64,000 nt of DNA from Bacillota bacterium (GTDB lineage: Bacteria; Bacillota; Clostridia; Peptostreptococcales; Acidaminobacteraceae), in the NCBI GenBank assembly GCA_025210655.1, contig JAOARG010000067.1, positions 1-64,000 of the forward strand, given 5' to 3'. The translations under genes were made by a program, and so were the position numbers. Of the stretch, positions 16,886-25,582 are shown one piece after another; the first letter of the stretch is position 1; the number at the start of each line of letters is the position of its first letter. The notes under the pieces were generated by a model. It searched no databases. It was not told the DNA's origin and worked only from the letters and a program-made list of their open reading frames with translations.

Positions 16886-17539
16886 ATGAAGTACTTAAAG
16901 GAAAGGGAACTTCTTATTGAATATGGAAAAAATATGTTGGATAAGGGGCTTACTAAGGGCTCTGGAGGAAATCTAAGCATTTTCATCAGAGAAGAAAAAC
17001 TTATGCTTATTACACCTAGTGGCATTGACTATTATAAGACTAAGCCGGAAGATATAGTGGTTATGGATTTAGAAGGAAATGTTGTGGACGGTGAAAGGAA
17101 GCCATCTTCAGAGCACGCTCTTCACAGTATTTTTTATAAAAAGAGGGATGATATTGATGCGATAGTTCATTTCCATTCAGTATATGCATCAACCCTAGCT
17201 TCTCTAAGATGGGATCTTCCAGCATCTTATTACTTAATTGCAGTATCTGGAGGAAGTAGTGTAAGATGTGCTAAGTATGCTACATTTGGTACAGATGAAC
17301 TTGCTGAGAATGTATTTGAGGCTATGGAGGATAGATATGTAGCTTTCCTTGCAAATCATGGATTAATCGCCGGAGCTAAGGATTTACCAAATGCATTTAA
17401 TAAAGCTGAAGAAATAGAACTTTGTTCAGAAATATATTACAGGGCTAAATCTATTGGTGAACCAGTGGTATTAGATAAGGAAGAAACCGATAATTTAAAA
17501 AGGCTATTTAGTAGCTATGGACAAGTTAAAACTGACTAA
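16886..17539 (+). CDS. Class II aldolase, FucA/Ald2-like
   Basis: The 217-residue protein belongs to the zinc-dependent class II aldolase/adducin family (L-fuculose-phosphate aldolase type). The four catalytic and metal residues are Glu76 (SSEHALH), His95 and His97 (HFHSVYA) and His158 (ANHG), each three positions after those of E. coli FucA. The glycine-rich phosphate-binding loop GSGGNLS is at 25-31. It would split a ketose 1-phosphate into DHAP and an aldehyde. Because MtnA-like and MtnK-like enzymes lie downstream, the natural substrate is probably 5-methylthioribulose 1-phosphate or 5-deoxyribulose 1-phosphate, as in described DHAP shunts, and not fuculose phosphate. The family is certain and the substrate inferred. 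Confidence 0.92.
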   Translation: MKYLKERELLIEYGKNMLDKGLTKGSGGNLSIFIREEKLMLITPSGIDYYKTKPEDIVVMDLEGNVVDGERKPSSEHALHSIFYKKRDDIDAIVHFHSVYASTLASLRWDLPASYYLIAVSGGSSVRCAKYATFGTDELAENVFEAMEDRYVAFLANHGLIAGAKDLPNAFNKAEEIELCSEIYYRAKSIGEPVVLDKEETDNLKRLFSSYGQVKTD

Positions 17540-17816
17540 TTGAATGTGGAAATAATAGTATCTAAAATAAGACTTTTGAGATACGGACATAATGGGTACC
17601 AAACTGATATTGTGTTATATCTAGTTGACTATCTTGAGATTAATAGGGCAAATTTCAAGACGGCAGCTATTTATATAAGTGTAATGGTTTTCAATAGCCT
17701 GAAAAGAATTAAGTGGGGAACTTTGAAATTTTAATATGTAATATTAATTCTTTAAGGTTGTTGAGGGCAGTCAATTAATGGGTAGGAAAACCAAATTGTA
17801 TAAGGGGGAAACACTT
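17540..17816 (+). other. Leader region before the NhaC-type gene, nothing recognised
   Basis: This 277-bp gap holds a 64-codon TTG-started frame with no similarity and no good ribosome binding site, taken as chance. A small perfect inverted repeat TTAATAT/ATATTAA lies at 17731-17747. No SAM, purine or other known riboswitch consensus could be matched. Confidence 0.4.
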
Positions 17817-19130
17817 ATGAACAAGAAAAGCAGTATTGTTGGACTATTACCTTTGATATTTTTCTTAGCTATTTACTTAGGAACAGGTTTTGCAACAGGT
17901 AACTTTAGTACAATGCCATTATTGGTAGGATTTATCTTTGCTTCTGGATTTGCATTGTTACTTGACAAGCCAGGTGAAAAGACAAGCTTTAACAAGAAAG
18001 TAGATTTATTTGCAAGAAGTGCAGGTGAAGAAACTATTATTATCATGGTAGTTATATTTATCCTTGCTGGAGCATTCTACTCGATAGCTGACGCTATGGG
18101 TGCAGTTTCATCTATAGTAAACTTAGGTTTATCTATACTTCCAGCTAATATGATTCTACCAGGAATCTTCCTAATTGGTTGTGTACTTTCATTCTCAATG
18201 GGTACTTCAATGGGTACAGTTTCTGCATTAGCTCCTATTGGTGTTGCTATTGCTGCACAAACTGATGCAAATATCGCTCTTGTAATGGCTACTGTTGTTG
18301 GTGCTGCAATGTTTGGTGATAACTTATCATTCATCTCAGATACTACAATCGCAGCTACAAGAACTCAGGGTGTTGAGTTAAGAGACAAATTTAAGGCAAA
18401 CTTCTTTATAGTACTTCCGGCAGTTATTGCTACATTAGCAATACTAGCATTTATGCCAATTACAGTAGAAACTATGGAAACTTATGAGTATTCTGTTATG
18501 AATATCTTACCTTACATTGCTGTAATCGTTTCTGCTCTTGCAGGTATCAACGTAATGGCAGTACTAGGAATTGGTGTTGGTGTTGGAGCTGTTATCGGTC
18601 TTATGAACGGAAGTTTCAATGTTGTTGAGTTACTAGGCGTACTTCAAAGAGGTATGGGATGGATGGAAGATTTAGCAATCATCTCATTAATCGTTGGTGG
18701 TCTAGTTGGTCTTATGAAGTACTATGGTGGTATTGATTACTTACTAGAAAAAATTACAGCAAGCGTTAAATCAAAAGTTGGTGGACAGTTCGGTATCGCT
18801 GCACTTGTTTCACTTATCGACATAATCACTACAAACAATACTATCGCAATTATCGCTACAGGACCTTTAGCTAGAGATATTTCAAAAGAATACGATATCG
18901 ACCCTAGAAGAGCAGCTGGTTTACTTGATGTATTCGCATCAGGATTCCAGGGACTTATTCCTTATGGTGGACAGTTACTATTAGCTGCAGGTATCGCAAA
19001 GATTTCTCCAGTACAAATTATGCCATACTCTTATTATTCAATCCTTATGATTGTTATGGGTAGTATAGCTATAATTTCTGGATTCCCTAAATTTAAGTCA
19101 GAGTTTAAACCAGTAGAAATTGAAGAGTAG
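17817..19130 (+). CDS. NhaC-family sodium-coupled carrier
   Basis: The 437-residue membrane protein has about 11 hydrophobic segments and the NhaC family pattern (SFSMGTSMGTVSALAPIGVAI, AMFGDNLSFISDTTIAATRTQG, LIDIITTNNTIAIIATGPLA). The start is the ATG at 17817 with AAGGGGG upstream; an upstream frame at 17778 would add a short hydrophilic tail. The family contains Na+/H+ antiporters, the malate/lactate antiporter MleN and predicted methionine carriers. Its place between the aldolase and the isomerase-kinase pair suggests uptake of the pathway sugar or nucleoside, or linked Na+ exchange. The 277-bp gap before it has no recognised riboswitch. Substrate unknown. Confidence 0.88.
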   Translation: MNKKSSIVGLLPLIFFLAIYLGTGFATGNFSTMPLLVGFIFASGFALLLDKPGEKTSFNKKVDLFARSAGEETIIIMVVIFILAGAFYSIADAMGAVSSIVNLGLSILPANMILPGIFLIGCVLSFSMGTSMGTVSALAPIGVAIAAQTDANIALVMATVVGAAMFGDNLSFISDTTIAATRTQGVELRDKFKANFFIVLPAVIATLAILAFMPITVETMETYEYSVMNILPYIAVIVSALAGINVMAVLGIGVGVGAVIGLMNGSFNVVELLGVLQRGMGWMEDLAIISLIVGGLVGLMKYYGGIDYLLEKITASVKSKVGGQFGIAALVSLIDIITTNNTIAIIATGPLARDISKEYDIDPRRAAGLLDVFASGFQGLIPYGGQLLLAAGIAKISPVQIMPYSYYSILMIVMGSIAIISGFPKFKSEFKPVEIEE

Positions 19131-19140
19131 TAAAATAATT

Positions 19141-19168
19141 GAGCCACTGACAATTTTGTCGGTGGCTC
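19141..19168 (+). other. Strong intercistronic hairpin between the NhaC-type gene and mtnA-like gene
   Basis: GAGCCACTGACAA (19141-19153) pairs with TTGTCGGTGGCTC (19156-19168) with one G-U pair. No U-tract follows (GGTAAATATTTATTTC), so it may be an RNA-processing or stabilising hairpin, or a weak terminator that allows read-through to the next gene. Confidence 0.6.
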
Positions 19169-19213
19169 GGTAAATATTTATTTCTTGCTACTCCTATGTA
19201 TGGAGGAAAGATC

Positions 19214-20266
19214 ATGAAAAGAGAAGATTATGGATTAGCGTTTATGCTTCAATATGAAAATGTTGCATGGTATGAAGATGGAATGGTTAAGATTCTAGAT
19301 AGAAGAATTTATCCAACTAGAATTGAGTTCGTTACATGTAATACCCACCATGAAGTAGCTCAAGCTATAGCTGATATGGTTACACAGAGTGCTGGACCAT
19401 ATACAGCTGCAAGTATGGGTATGGCATTGGCAGCATATGAGTGCAAGAGTTTGAATATGAGCCAGCAAGTAGAGTATATGAAGGAAGCCGCATATAGATT
19501 GTCCCATGCAAGGCCTACAACAGTAAATAGAATGACCTTGATTACTGAAGGTTGTCTAAAGGTTGCAATTAAAGCTATGGAGGAAGGTAAAAAAGTTGAT
19601 GAAGCTATTTTCCTTCACACTATAGACTCTATGAATAGAAGATATTCCAAAATTGAAGAAGTTGCCCATCATCTAGTACCTATGTTCCCAAACAAGGGTA
19701 ATGTTATGACCCAGTGTTTCGGTGAAACAATAGTTGGAATGATGTTAAGGGTTGCTAAGGAAAAGAAAAAGGATATCAAACTGTTCTGTCCTGAGACAAG
19801 ACCTTACTTACAAGGTGGCAGACTTACAGCAAGTGTATGTCATGACCAGGGTTTTGATGTAACGGTAATTACAGATAATATGCCTGCGTTTACAATGAAA
19901 ACAAAGGGTATTGATGTATTTACATCAGCTGCTGATTCAATATGTTTAGATGGCCATATTGTAAACAAGGTTGGTACAATGCAGATTGCTATAGCTGCCC
20001 ATTATTTCGGAGTTCCTTATTTTGTAACAGGTATTCCAGATGAGGCACTAAAGAGTATAGATCAAGTGAAAATTGAGGAGCGTAATCCTCAAGAAGTACT
20101 TGAGTTTAGGGGAATAAAGACGACACTGGATGGTGTAAAAGGTTATTACCCTGCATTTGATATTACTCCTCCAAAGTTGATAAGTGGAGTAGTAACTGAT
20201 AGGGGAATATTCAGTCCTTACGATCTTAAACGTTATTATGAAGAACAAGAAGAAAAATTCTGGTAG
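19214..20266 (+). CDS. MtnA-like 5-methylthioribose-1-phosphate / 5-deoxyribose-1-phosphate isomerase
   Basis: The 350-residue protein is in the eIF2B-alpha/MtnA family of aldose-ketose isomerases. Catalytic Cys168 (TQCFGE) and Asp241 (TSAADSI) match Cys160 and Asp240 of B. subtilis MtnA. CPETRPYLQGGRLTA and NKVGTMQIAIAAHYFGVPYFV are family hallmarks. The usual GADRI is AADSI and several motifs are diverged, so it may be a DrdI-type enzyme for deoxyribose 1-phosphate and not a canonical MtnA. The start is the ATG at 19214 with GGAGG upstream; an in-frame ATG 18 bp earlier lacks a site. The kinase gene follows after 15 bp. Confidence 0.9.
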   Translation: MKREDYGLAFMLQYENVAWYEDGMVKILDRRIYPTRIEFVTCNTHHEVAQAIADMVTQSAGPYTAASMGMALAAYECKSLNMSQQVEYMKEAAYRLSHARPTTVNRMTLITEGCLKVAIKAMEEGKKVDEAIFLHTIDSMNRRYSKIEEVAHHLVPMFPNKGNVMTQCFGETIVGMMLRVAKEKKKDIKLFCPETRPYLQGGRLTASVCHDQGFDVTVITDNMPAFTMKTKGIDVFTSAADSICLDGHIVNKVGTMQIAIAAHYFGVPYFVTGIPDEALKSIDQVKIEERNPQEVLEFRGIKTTLDGVKGYYPAFDITPPKLISGVVTDRGIFSPYDLKRYYEEQEEKFW

Positions 20267-20281
20267 AAAAGTGGTGGAATT

Positions 20282-21478
20282 ATGTCAAAATTTGATAAAC
20301 ATTTTAAAATGTCTGAAGAAGATGCAATAGATTATATTAAAGAAAAACTTGATTATTTCGATGCTGATGCAGATTTAATTGCATCTGAAATTGGAGATGG
20401 AAATATAAATTATGTTTTCGTAGTAAAGGATAATAAAAGTGGTAAATCAATAGTACTAAAACATGCAGATATTCTTTTAAGATCTTCAGGTAGAGAGCTT
20501 GATGTAGATAGAAATAGAATAGAAGCAGAAGTTTTAGCTCTACAAAATAAATATGCACCGGGACTTGTGCCGAAGGTGTACATGTATGATCCAATTATGT
20601 GTGTAGTTGTTATGGAAGATATTTCGGAATATAAGAATCTTAGAACAGAGCTTCTAAGTCAAAAAATATTCCCTAAATTTGCTGAAGATATTTCAACATT
20701 TATGGTAAATACTCTTTTACCTACTACAGATCTTGTGATGGACTCTGGGGAAAAGAAGGATTTACAGGCTAGTTATATCAATAAGGATTTATGTAAAATA
20801 TCTGAAGATCTTGTATTTACAGAACCTTATATAGATTATAAGGGTGGAAATATTATTATTGACGAAAATATGGATTTTGTTGAGAGAGAAATTTATGGAG
20901 ATAAGGAACTTGTTCTTCAAGCTGGAATCCTTAAGAATAAGTTCATGAATAATGCTCAGGCCTTACTTCATGGGGATTTACATTCAGGTTCTATATTTGC
21001 CAATCAAAAAGGTTTGAAGGTTCTTGATCCAGAGTTTGCTTTTTATGGTCCAATGGGATATGATCTTGGAAATGTTGTTGGAAATCTTATGTTTCCATGG
21101 GCATATTCAAAAGTCCTTGTAGGAAATGAAGAGTTTGAGAAATGGGTTGAAGAAACAATTTCTGATGTAATTGATAAGTTTGTTGAGAAATTCAATGTAC
21201 TTTATGATGAGATAGTTACTGATGTTTTAGCTAAAACTCCTGAGTTTAAAAAATGGTATTTAAATTCTATTCTTCTTGATTCAGCTGGCTGTGCTGGTAC
21301 TGAGATAATTAGAAGAGTAATAGGTGATTCGAAAGTTGCTGATGTAACTAGGATAGAAAATGTTGATCAGAGAGTTGAAGTTGAAAGAATGTTGATAGGA
21401 TTAGCTAAAGAACTTATTAAGAATAGGCAAGAATTCCTGTCAGGCAAAGAATATATGGAAATGTTAAAAAAGGTGTAA
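20282..21478 (+). CDS. mtnK: S-methyl-5-thioribose kinase
   Basis: It phosphorylates methylthioribose (or a 5-deoxy pentose) at C1. The 398-residue protein has the protein-kinase-like fold of MtnK: EIGDGNINYVF (36-46) for nucleotide binding, the catalytic HGDLHSGS (230-237, with Asp232) and the metal-binding DPEF (249-252), followed by FYGPMGYDLGN. These positions agree with B. subtilis MtnK to within one or two residues. It is the last gene of the cluster, and a terminator follows 49 bp later. Together with the isomerase and aldolase it completes sugar to DHAP plus aldehyde. The absence of mtnB, mtnC and mtnD-type genes here argues against the full methionine salvage route at this locus. Confidence 0.93.
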   Translation: MSKFDKHFKMSEEDAIDYIKEKLDYFDADADLIASEIGDGNINYVFVVKDNKSGKSIVLKHADILLRSSGRELDVDRNRIEAEVLALQNKYAPGLVPKVYMYDPIMCVVVMEDISEYKNLRTELLSQKIFPKFAEDISTFMVNTLLPTTDLVMDSGEKKDLQASYINKDLCKISEDLVFTEPYIDYKGGNIIIDENMDFVEREIYGDKELVLQAGILKNKFMNNAQALLHGDLHSGSIFANQKGLKVLDPEFAFYGPMGYDLGNVVGNLMFPWAYSKVLVGNEEFEKWVEETISDVIDKFVEKFNVLYDEIVTDVLAKTPEFKKWYLNSILLDSAGCAGTEIIRRVIGDSKVADVTRIENVDQRVEVERMLIGLAKELIKNRQEFLSGKEYMEMLKKV

Positions 21479-21527
21479 CACAGTAAAAGTTTACTGCCCA
21501 AAGATAAACTTTGCTGCCCAACATAAG

Positions 21528-21575
21528 AGATGACCCTATCAGATTGACGAATCTGATATGGGTCATCTTTTATTC
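21528..21575 (+). terminator. Terminator after mtnK
   Basis: AGATGACCCTATCAGATT pairs with the segment ending GGGTCATCT (21567) with one bulged base, and is followed by TTTATT. Confidence 0.88.
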
Positions 21576-21654
21576 TATTGATTGACATTAAATCATTGCC
21601 TATGTTTTAATTATTAATATAAGATAATACTAAATGAAATAAGAGGTGGAAATA

Positions 21655-22335
21655 ATGAATAGATTAGCTGAAAAAATTAGGGATGCAAGACTTAAAGCAA
21701 AGATGACAGAAAAACAACTTGCAAAAAAATGTGGACTTTCTCCAGGATATATAATGCAAATAGAATCTGGTAAAAAGATTATTAATGAAAATGCTGCTGA
21801 AAAGATACTTAAGGCACTGGGGCAAAAAGCTGAAATACTAGATGATGCTGGAATAGTTGAAGAGGCAAAGGAGAAAAAGCCTAAGAAAAATGTACAGGTG
21901 ACTCAGCAAGTAAGATATAATGTCGAGCCCAATGCTCAATGGGCAAGTGCTCTTGAGGGTGTAATTAAGAAATTCCCTATTATTGATATGATTACGGGTA
22001 AAGCTGTAGGAAATAAGGAATTGCCAATATTAAGTAAAAAAATAGAAGGACATCATCCTGAAAAAATTAATTTTTATAGGGCATCTAATGATGATCTTGA
22101 AGGATTAAGAATAATGAAAGGTGACATCCTTATGATTCTTGATACTAAGGATATTCAAAATGATAAAATTTATATTGTAGAATATTCAGGTAGAAAGATT
22201 ATTAGAAGACTTAGAAAAGAAAATGGAAGCATCATAATGACAAGGGATAGAAAAGGAACAAGTCCTGAGAAAATGGAGCCTAAGAAAATAAAAGTTGTTG
22301 GAAAATGTATTAGAGTAGAATTTGGACTTGAATAA
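21655..22335 (+). CDS. XRE-family regulator with S24-like C-terminal domain
   Basis: The 226-residue product has an N-terminal Cro/C1-type helix-turn-helix (5-60; RLKAKMTEKQLAKKCGLSPGYIMQIESGKK). After a Lys-rich linker it has a C-terminal domain (about 115-226) resembling the LexA/CI S24 fold: NDDLEGLRIMKGDILMI, KIYIVEYSGRKIIRRL. The serine of a self-cleaving repressor is not evident, so it is probably a non-cleaving regulator. The ATG at 21655 is chosen because AGAGGTGG lies upstream. It stands alone between two terminators; no phage genes are near. Targets are unknown. Confidence 0.82.
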   Translation: MNRLAEKIRDARLKAKMTEKQLAKKCGLSPGYIMQIESGKKIINENAAEKILKALGQKAEILDDAGIVEEAKEKKPKKNVQVTQQVRYNVEPNAQWASALEGVIKKFPIIDMITGKAVGNKELPILSKKIEGHHPEKINFYRASNDDLEGLRIMKGDILMILDTKDIQNDKIYIVEYSGRKIIRRLRKENGSIIMTRDRKGTSPEKMEPKKIKVVGKCIRVEFGLE

Positions 22336-22341
22336 TTATAG

Positions 22342-22377
22342 ACCTACAGGATTTTTTCCTGTAGGTTTATTTTTTAT
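22342..22377 (+). terminator. Terminator after the XRE regulator
   Basis: ACCTACAGGA (22342-22351) pairs with TCCTGTAGGT (22357-22366), followed by TTATTTTTT. Confidence 0.92.
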
Positions 22378-22463
22378 ACTAAGTTACTAAAATTCCACTT
22401 ATTGTTTTGGCCTAAGTAGTATTATATAATTTCTGCAAAGACGATAAGCTGAGGAGGATATGT

Positions 22464-23621
22464 ATGAATAGCTGTGAACAGGAATATACAGGTTTTGAAG
22501 TCGGGGGAATAAGACCACCAAGTGAAGCTGATAGTTTACTACTGAGGCTTACAAGAAATTGTCCATGGAATAGATGTAAGTTTTGTTCTTTATATAAAGG
22601 GATGAAGTTTAGTCTAAGGCTTAAGGAGCATATTATCAAGGATATAGATTTTGTAAAAGATTGTGTGGACACATTTAAAAGTATGGAAAAATCATCTCAG
22701 AATGAAGCACAGGAACTGTTATCTTCGTTAAAAGAAAGATACACTCTTGATGATAACTGGGTATTACAATTTGTTTTTAGATGGTATAAAGGAGGAATGA
22801 AATCAATATTCCTACAAGATGCCAACAGTATGATAATAAAGCCAGATGATATGGTTGAAATTCTTCTTCATTTGAGAAAATGTTTTGGGAATGTTGAGAG
22901 GATAACCAGTTATGGGAGATCCCATACAATTGCCAGAATAAGTGATGAGGATATGAAGGGAATATCTCAAGCTGGTTTAAATAGGATTCATATAGGTATG
23001 GAAACTGGATCGGATAAGGTACTTAAACTGGTTGAAAAGGGTGTAGATAAAAAGACCCATATAATTGCTGGTCAAAAGGTTAAGAAAGCAGGTATTGAAT
23101 TATCAGAATACTTTATGCCTGGACTAGGAGGAAATGAGTATTCAGAAGAGAATGCTAGGGAAACAGCTGATGCTTTAAATCAGATTAATCCGGATTTTAT
23201 TCGTCTTAGAACCCTTGCAGTTACCAATAGATCTGTATTAAAAAATGATTATGATTCTGGTATTTTTACTAGAACTAATGATGACACAATGGTTATGGAA
23301 CTTAAGCTACTTATAGAGAGTTTTAATGGAATTACTAGTTATATAAAAAGCGACCATATTCTTAATCTTATACCTGAAGTTGAAGGAAGGCTACCAGAGG
23401 ATAAGGAAATAATCCTTTCAAAAATTAACTGGTATTTGGACTTAAGCGATGAAGAAAAAATCAAGTATAAGGTAGGTCGAAGAATTGGTGCAATTCAATG
23501 TAATGATGATCTTTATGATAAGGATAGAATAAGAAGAATAGATGAATTTATAGAAAAACATAGTGTTGATGAATCAAATATTGATTATATAATGGATAGA
23601 CTTATGAACCGATTTATATAG
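22464..23621 (+). CDS. Radical SAM protein with CX4CX2C cluster motif
   Basis: The 385-residue protein is a radical SAM enzyme of the COG1032 (Fe-S oxidoreductase) type. The cluster-binding cysteines are Cys33, Cys38 and Cys41 (RNCPWNRCKFCSLYKG), a CX4CX2C spacing in place of the usual CX3CX2C. Downstream it has GLNRIHIGMETGSDKVLKLVEKG, the SAM-binding part of the barrel, and ELSEYFMPGLGG. No B12-binding domain or auxiliary cysteine cluster is apparent. It should cleave SAM to a 5'-deoxyadenosyl radical. The substrate is not known. It stands alone, with a GGDEF-EAL gene 89 bp downstream. Confidence 0.88.
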   Translation: MNSCEQEYTGFEVGGIRPPSEADSLLLRLTRNCPWNRCKFCSLYKGMKFSLRLKEHIIKDIDFVKDCVDTFKSMEKSSQNEAQELLSSLKERYTLDDNWVLQFVFRWYKGGMKSIFLQDANSMIIKPDDMVEILLHLRKCFGNVERITSYGRSHTIARISDEDMKGISQAGLNRIHIGMETGSDKVLKLVEKGVDKKTHIIAGQKVKKAGIELSEYFMPGLGGNEYSEENARETADALNQINPDFIRLRTLAVTNRSVLKNDYDSGIFTRTNDDTMVMELKLLIESFNGITSYIKSDHILNLIPEVEGRLPEDKEIILSKINWYLDLSDEEKIKYKVGRRIGAIQCNDDLYDKDRIRRIDEFIEKHSVDESNIDYIMDRLMNRFI

Positions 23622-23710
23622 AAAAAAATGAAGTTAATCAATACTAATGAAAATAGTGGGTATCTATTTCTATAAGTGGTGTGGTATCACTGATGAAGTG
23701 AGGGATGGAT

Positions 23711-25519
23711 ATGTTTAGAGAAGATTATGATGCTATGATACTTAATAGAATAGAGAAAAGCTTCGATAGCATTATGCCAATAGGGTCAGTAATAGCCTGG
23801 CTTTCTGCTATTATGGTTTATTTTAGCGCCATTTCTAATCGCTTTGTTGTATATAATTCTATTGTTGGAATAATTTTTTTAATTGTATCTTTGATTAAAA
23901 AGAAAGTTACAATAGAGCTAAAAATAGTGATTACAATATCAGTACCAATAATTATGGGAGTACTTTCATTTTTAGATGGAGGTTTTGGTAGTGCAGGGCT
24001 ATCTTTACTTATGATTAGTAATATTATGGCTGTACTTCTTTTATCGAAAGAAAATAGTAGGGCAGTTGGATTTTTTTCATTAGTTATTTTTATAGGTTTA
24101 TTTATATTCTATAGGTACAATGGTTTGAAAGTAAGTATTCACGCAGATAGTTCTTTATGGGCTATTCAATTTTTAGTATTCTTCCTTTACATTTTTATTT
24201 TACACACAGTTGTATATTCTATAAGGGGTTATCTTTTAGAGAATATAAAGAGTTTGGAAAATAGTATTATTAGAATTGAAGAGCTTGCATATTATGATCA
24301 ACTCACAGGTTTAATTAATGAATATAAGTTTAAAGAGGAACTTGAAAAAGTTAAGGACAAAAATCATGAAGGTTTTTTAGTTATGTTCAATGTTAATAAC
24401 TTGGGGGTTATAAATTCGATTTATGGAGATAGTATGGGGGATGATGTACTTTATAATATTGCAAAAAATTTTGATGGTGAAAGAAAACCCGAAGAACTTC
24501 TTAGCAGAATTAGTGGTAATGAATTTTCCATATGGATACCATGTGATGGAGAAGAGTATTTTTATGAAAGGGTAGATGACTATCAAGAAAACTTTAAAAA
24601 CAATTTTAATATTCCTAAATTATCTAACAAAATACAGTTTAAAGCAAGTTATGTAAGACATGAAAAAAGTCATAATATAGATGAAACATATAGAAAGGCG
24701 AGACTAGCCCTAACCCATGCTAAGGTAAGGGAAGGTGTTGAGAAGGTATACTATGATAATGAGCTAGATATGATGTTTAGACATGAGTATAGACTTAAGG
24801 AAACTGTAGAAAAGTATTTAGACAATAGTTCTTTTACTATACATTATCAGCCTAAGATTTCTTGTTACACAGGTCGTATATCTGGAGTTGAAGCTCTTGC
24901 TCGTATAAACGATGATCATTTAGGACAAATAAGCCCTATAGAGTTTGTTAACATGATAGAGAAAATGAATCAATCAGTTGATTTTGGAAAGATAATCATT
25001 AGTAAAGTATTAAATGATTACTATAAGATAATTGATAAATATGGCAAAGATACTTCTGTTTCAATAAATATTTCTCCATCTCATTTTATATCAGAAGGTT
25101 TTTCTAAGTTTTTACTGGAGTCTACAAAAAAATATAATGTACCTAATGAAAAAATCATTATTGAGCTTACTGAAGAGGTAGCTATTAATAACTTCGATAA
25201 AGTTATTCAGGTAATGTCTGAGTTAAGGGCTAAGGGAATAAGAATTTCTTTAGATGACTTTGGTTCAGGGTATTCATCTTTAAATTATTTATCTAAACTT
25301 ATAATTGATGAAGTAAAGATTGATAAGGCTTTTGTCAGTCAGATAGGGAATAATGATAGGATAGATATAATGATAAAAACTATTGTAAATCTTTCCAAGC
25401 AGTATGGACTTAGTGTTGTAGCAGAAGGTGTAGAGACATCGGATCAATATGATAAACTAAATGAAATAGGTTGTGATGAAATACAAGGTTATTATTTCTT
25501 TAAACCAGAATCTTTATAA
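23711..25519 (+). CDS. Membrane GGDEF-EAL protein, probable c-di-GMP phosphodiesterase
   Basis: The product (602 residues from the ATG at 23711, which has AGGG 6 bp upstream) starts with six to seven membrane segments (about 20-180). A GGDEF domain (about 190-350) has a degenerate signature, SGNEF, at 268-272, so it is probably not a cyclase. An EAL domain (about 360-600) keeps EALAR (394-398), NISPSHF, IELTEE, DDFGSGYSSL, KIDKAFV, EGVET and QGYYF, the residues needed for c-di-GMP hydrolysis. The GGDEF part may act as a GTP sensor. Lowering c-di-GMP favours motility, which fits the flagellar genes in the window. Confidence 0.93.
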   Translation: MFREDYDAMILNRIEKSFDSIMPIGSVIAWLSAIMVYFSAISNRFVVYNSIVGIIFLIVSLIKKKVTIELKIVITISVPIIMGVLSFLDGGFGSAGLSLLMISNIMAVLLLSKENSRAVGFFSLVIFIGLFIFYRYNGLKVSIHADSSLWAIQFLVFFLYIFILHTVVYSIRGYLLENIKSLENSIIRIEELAYYDQLTGLINEYKFKEELEKVKDKNHEGFLVMFNVNNLGVINSIYGDSMGDDVLYNIAKNFDGERKPEELLSRISGNEFSIWIPCDGEEYFYERVDDYQENFKNNFNIPKLSNKIQFKASYVRHEKSHNIDETYRKARLALTHAKVREGVEKVYYDNELDMMFRHEYRLKETVEKYLDNSSFTIHYQPKISCYTGRISGVEALARINDDHLGQISPIEFVNMIEKMNQSVDFGKIIISKVLNDYYKIIDKYGKDTSVSINISPSHFISEGFSKFLLESTKKYNVPNEKIIIELTEEVAINNFDKVIQVMSELRAKGIRISLDDFGSGYSSLNYLSKLIIDEVKIDKAFVSQIGNNDRIDIMIKTIVNLSKQYGLSVVAEGVETSDQYDKLNEIGCDEIQGYYFFKPESL

Positions 25520-25553
25520 ATCCACCAAGTTAATTCATGGTGGATATTTTTTT
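25520..25553 (+). terminator. Terminator after the GGDEF-EAL gene
   Basis: ATCCACCA (25520-25527) pairs with TGGTGGAT (25538-25545), followed by a T-run. Confidence 0.88.
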
Positions 25554-25582
25554 GATATAATTTATATAAGGATGTGAAACCA

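Noticed and set aside
17540-17734. A 64-codon frame with TTG start directly after the aldolase gene
   Set aside because: No ribosome binding site of its own, no recognisable domain, and the region reads like a leader.
17540-17816. SAM (S-box) riboswitch before the NhaC-type gene
   Set aside because: No match to the conserved S-box core, although SAM by-products are the likely pathway substrates.
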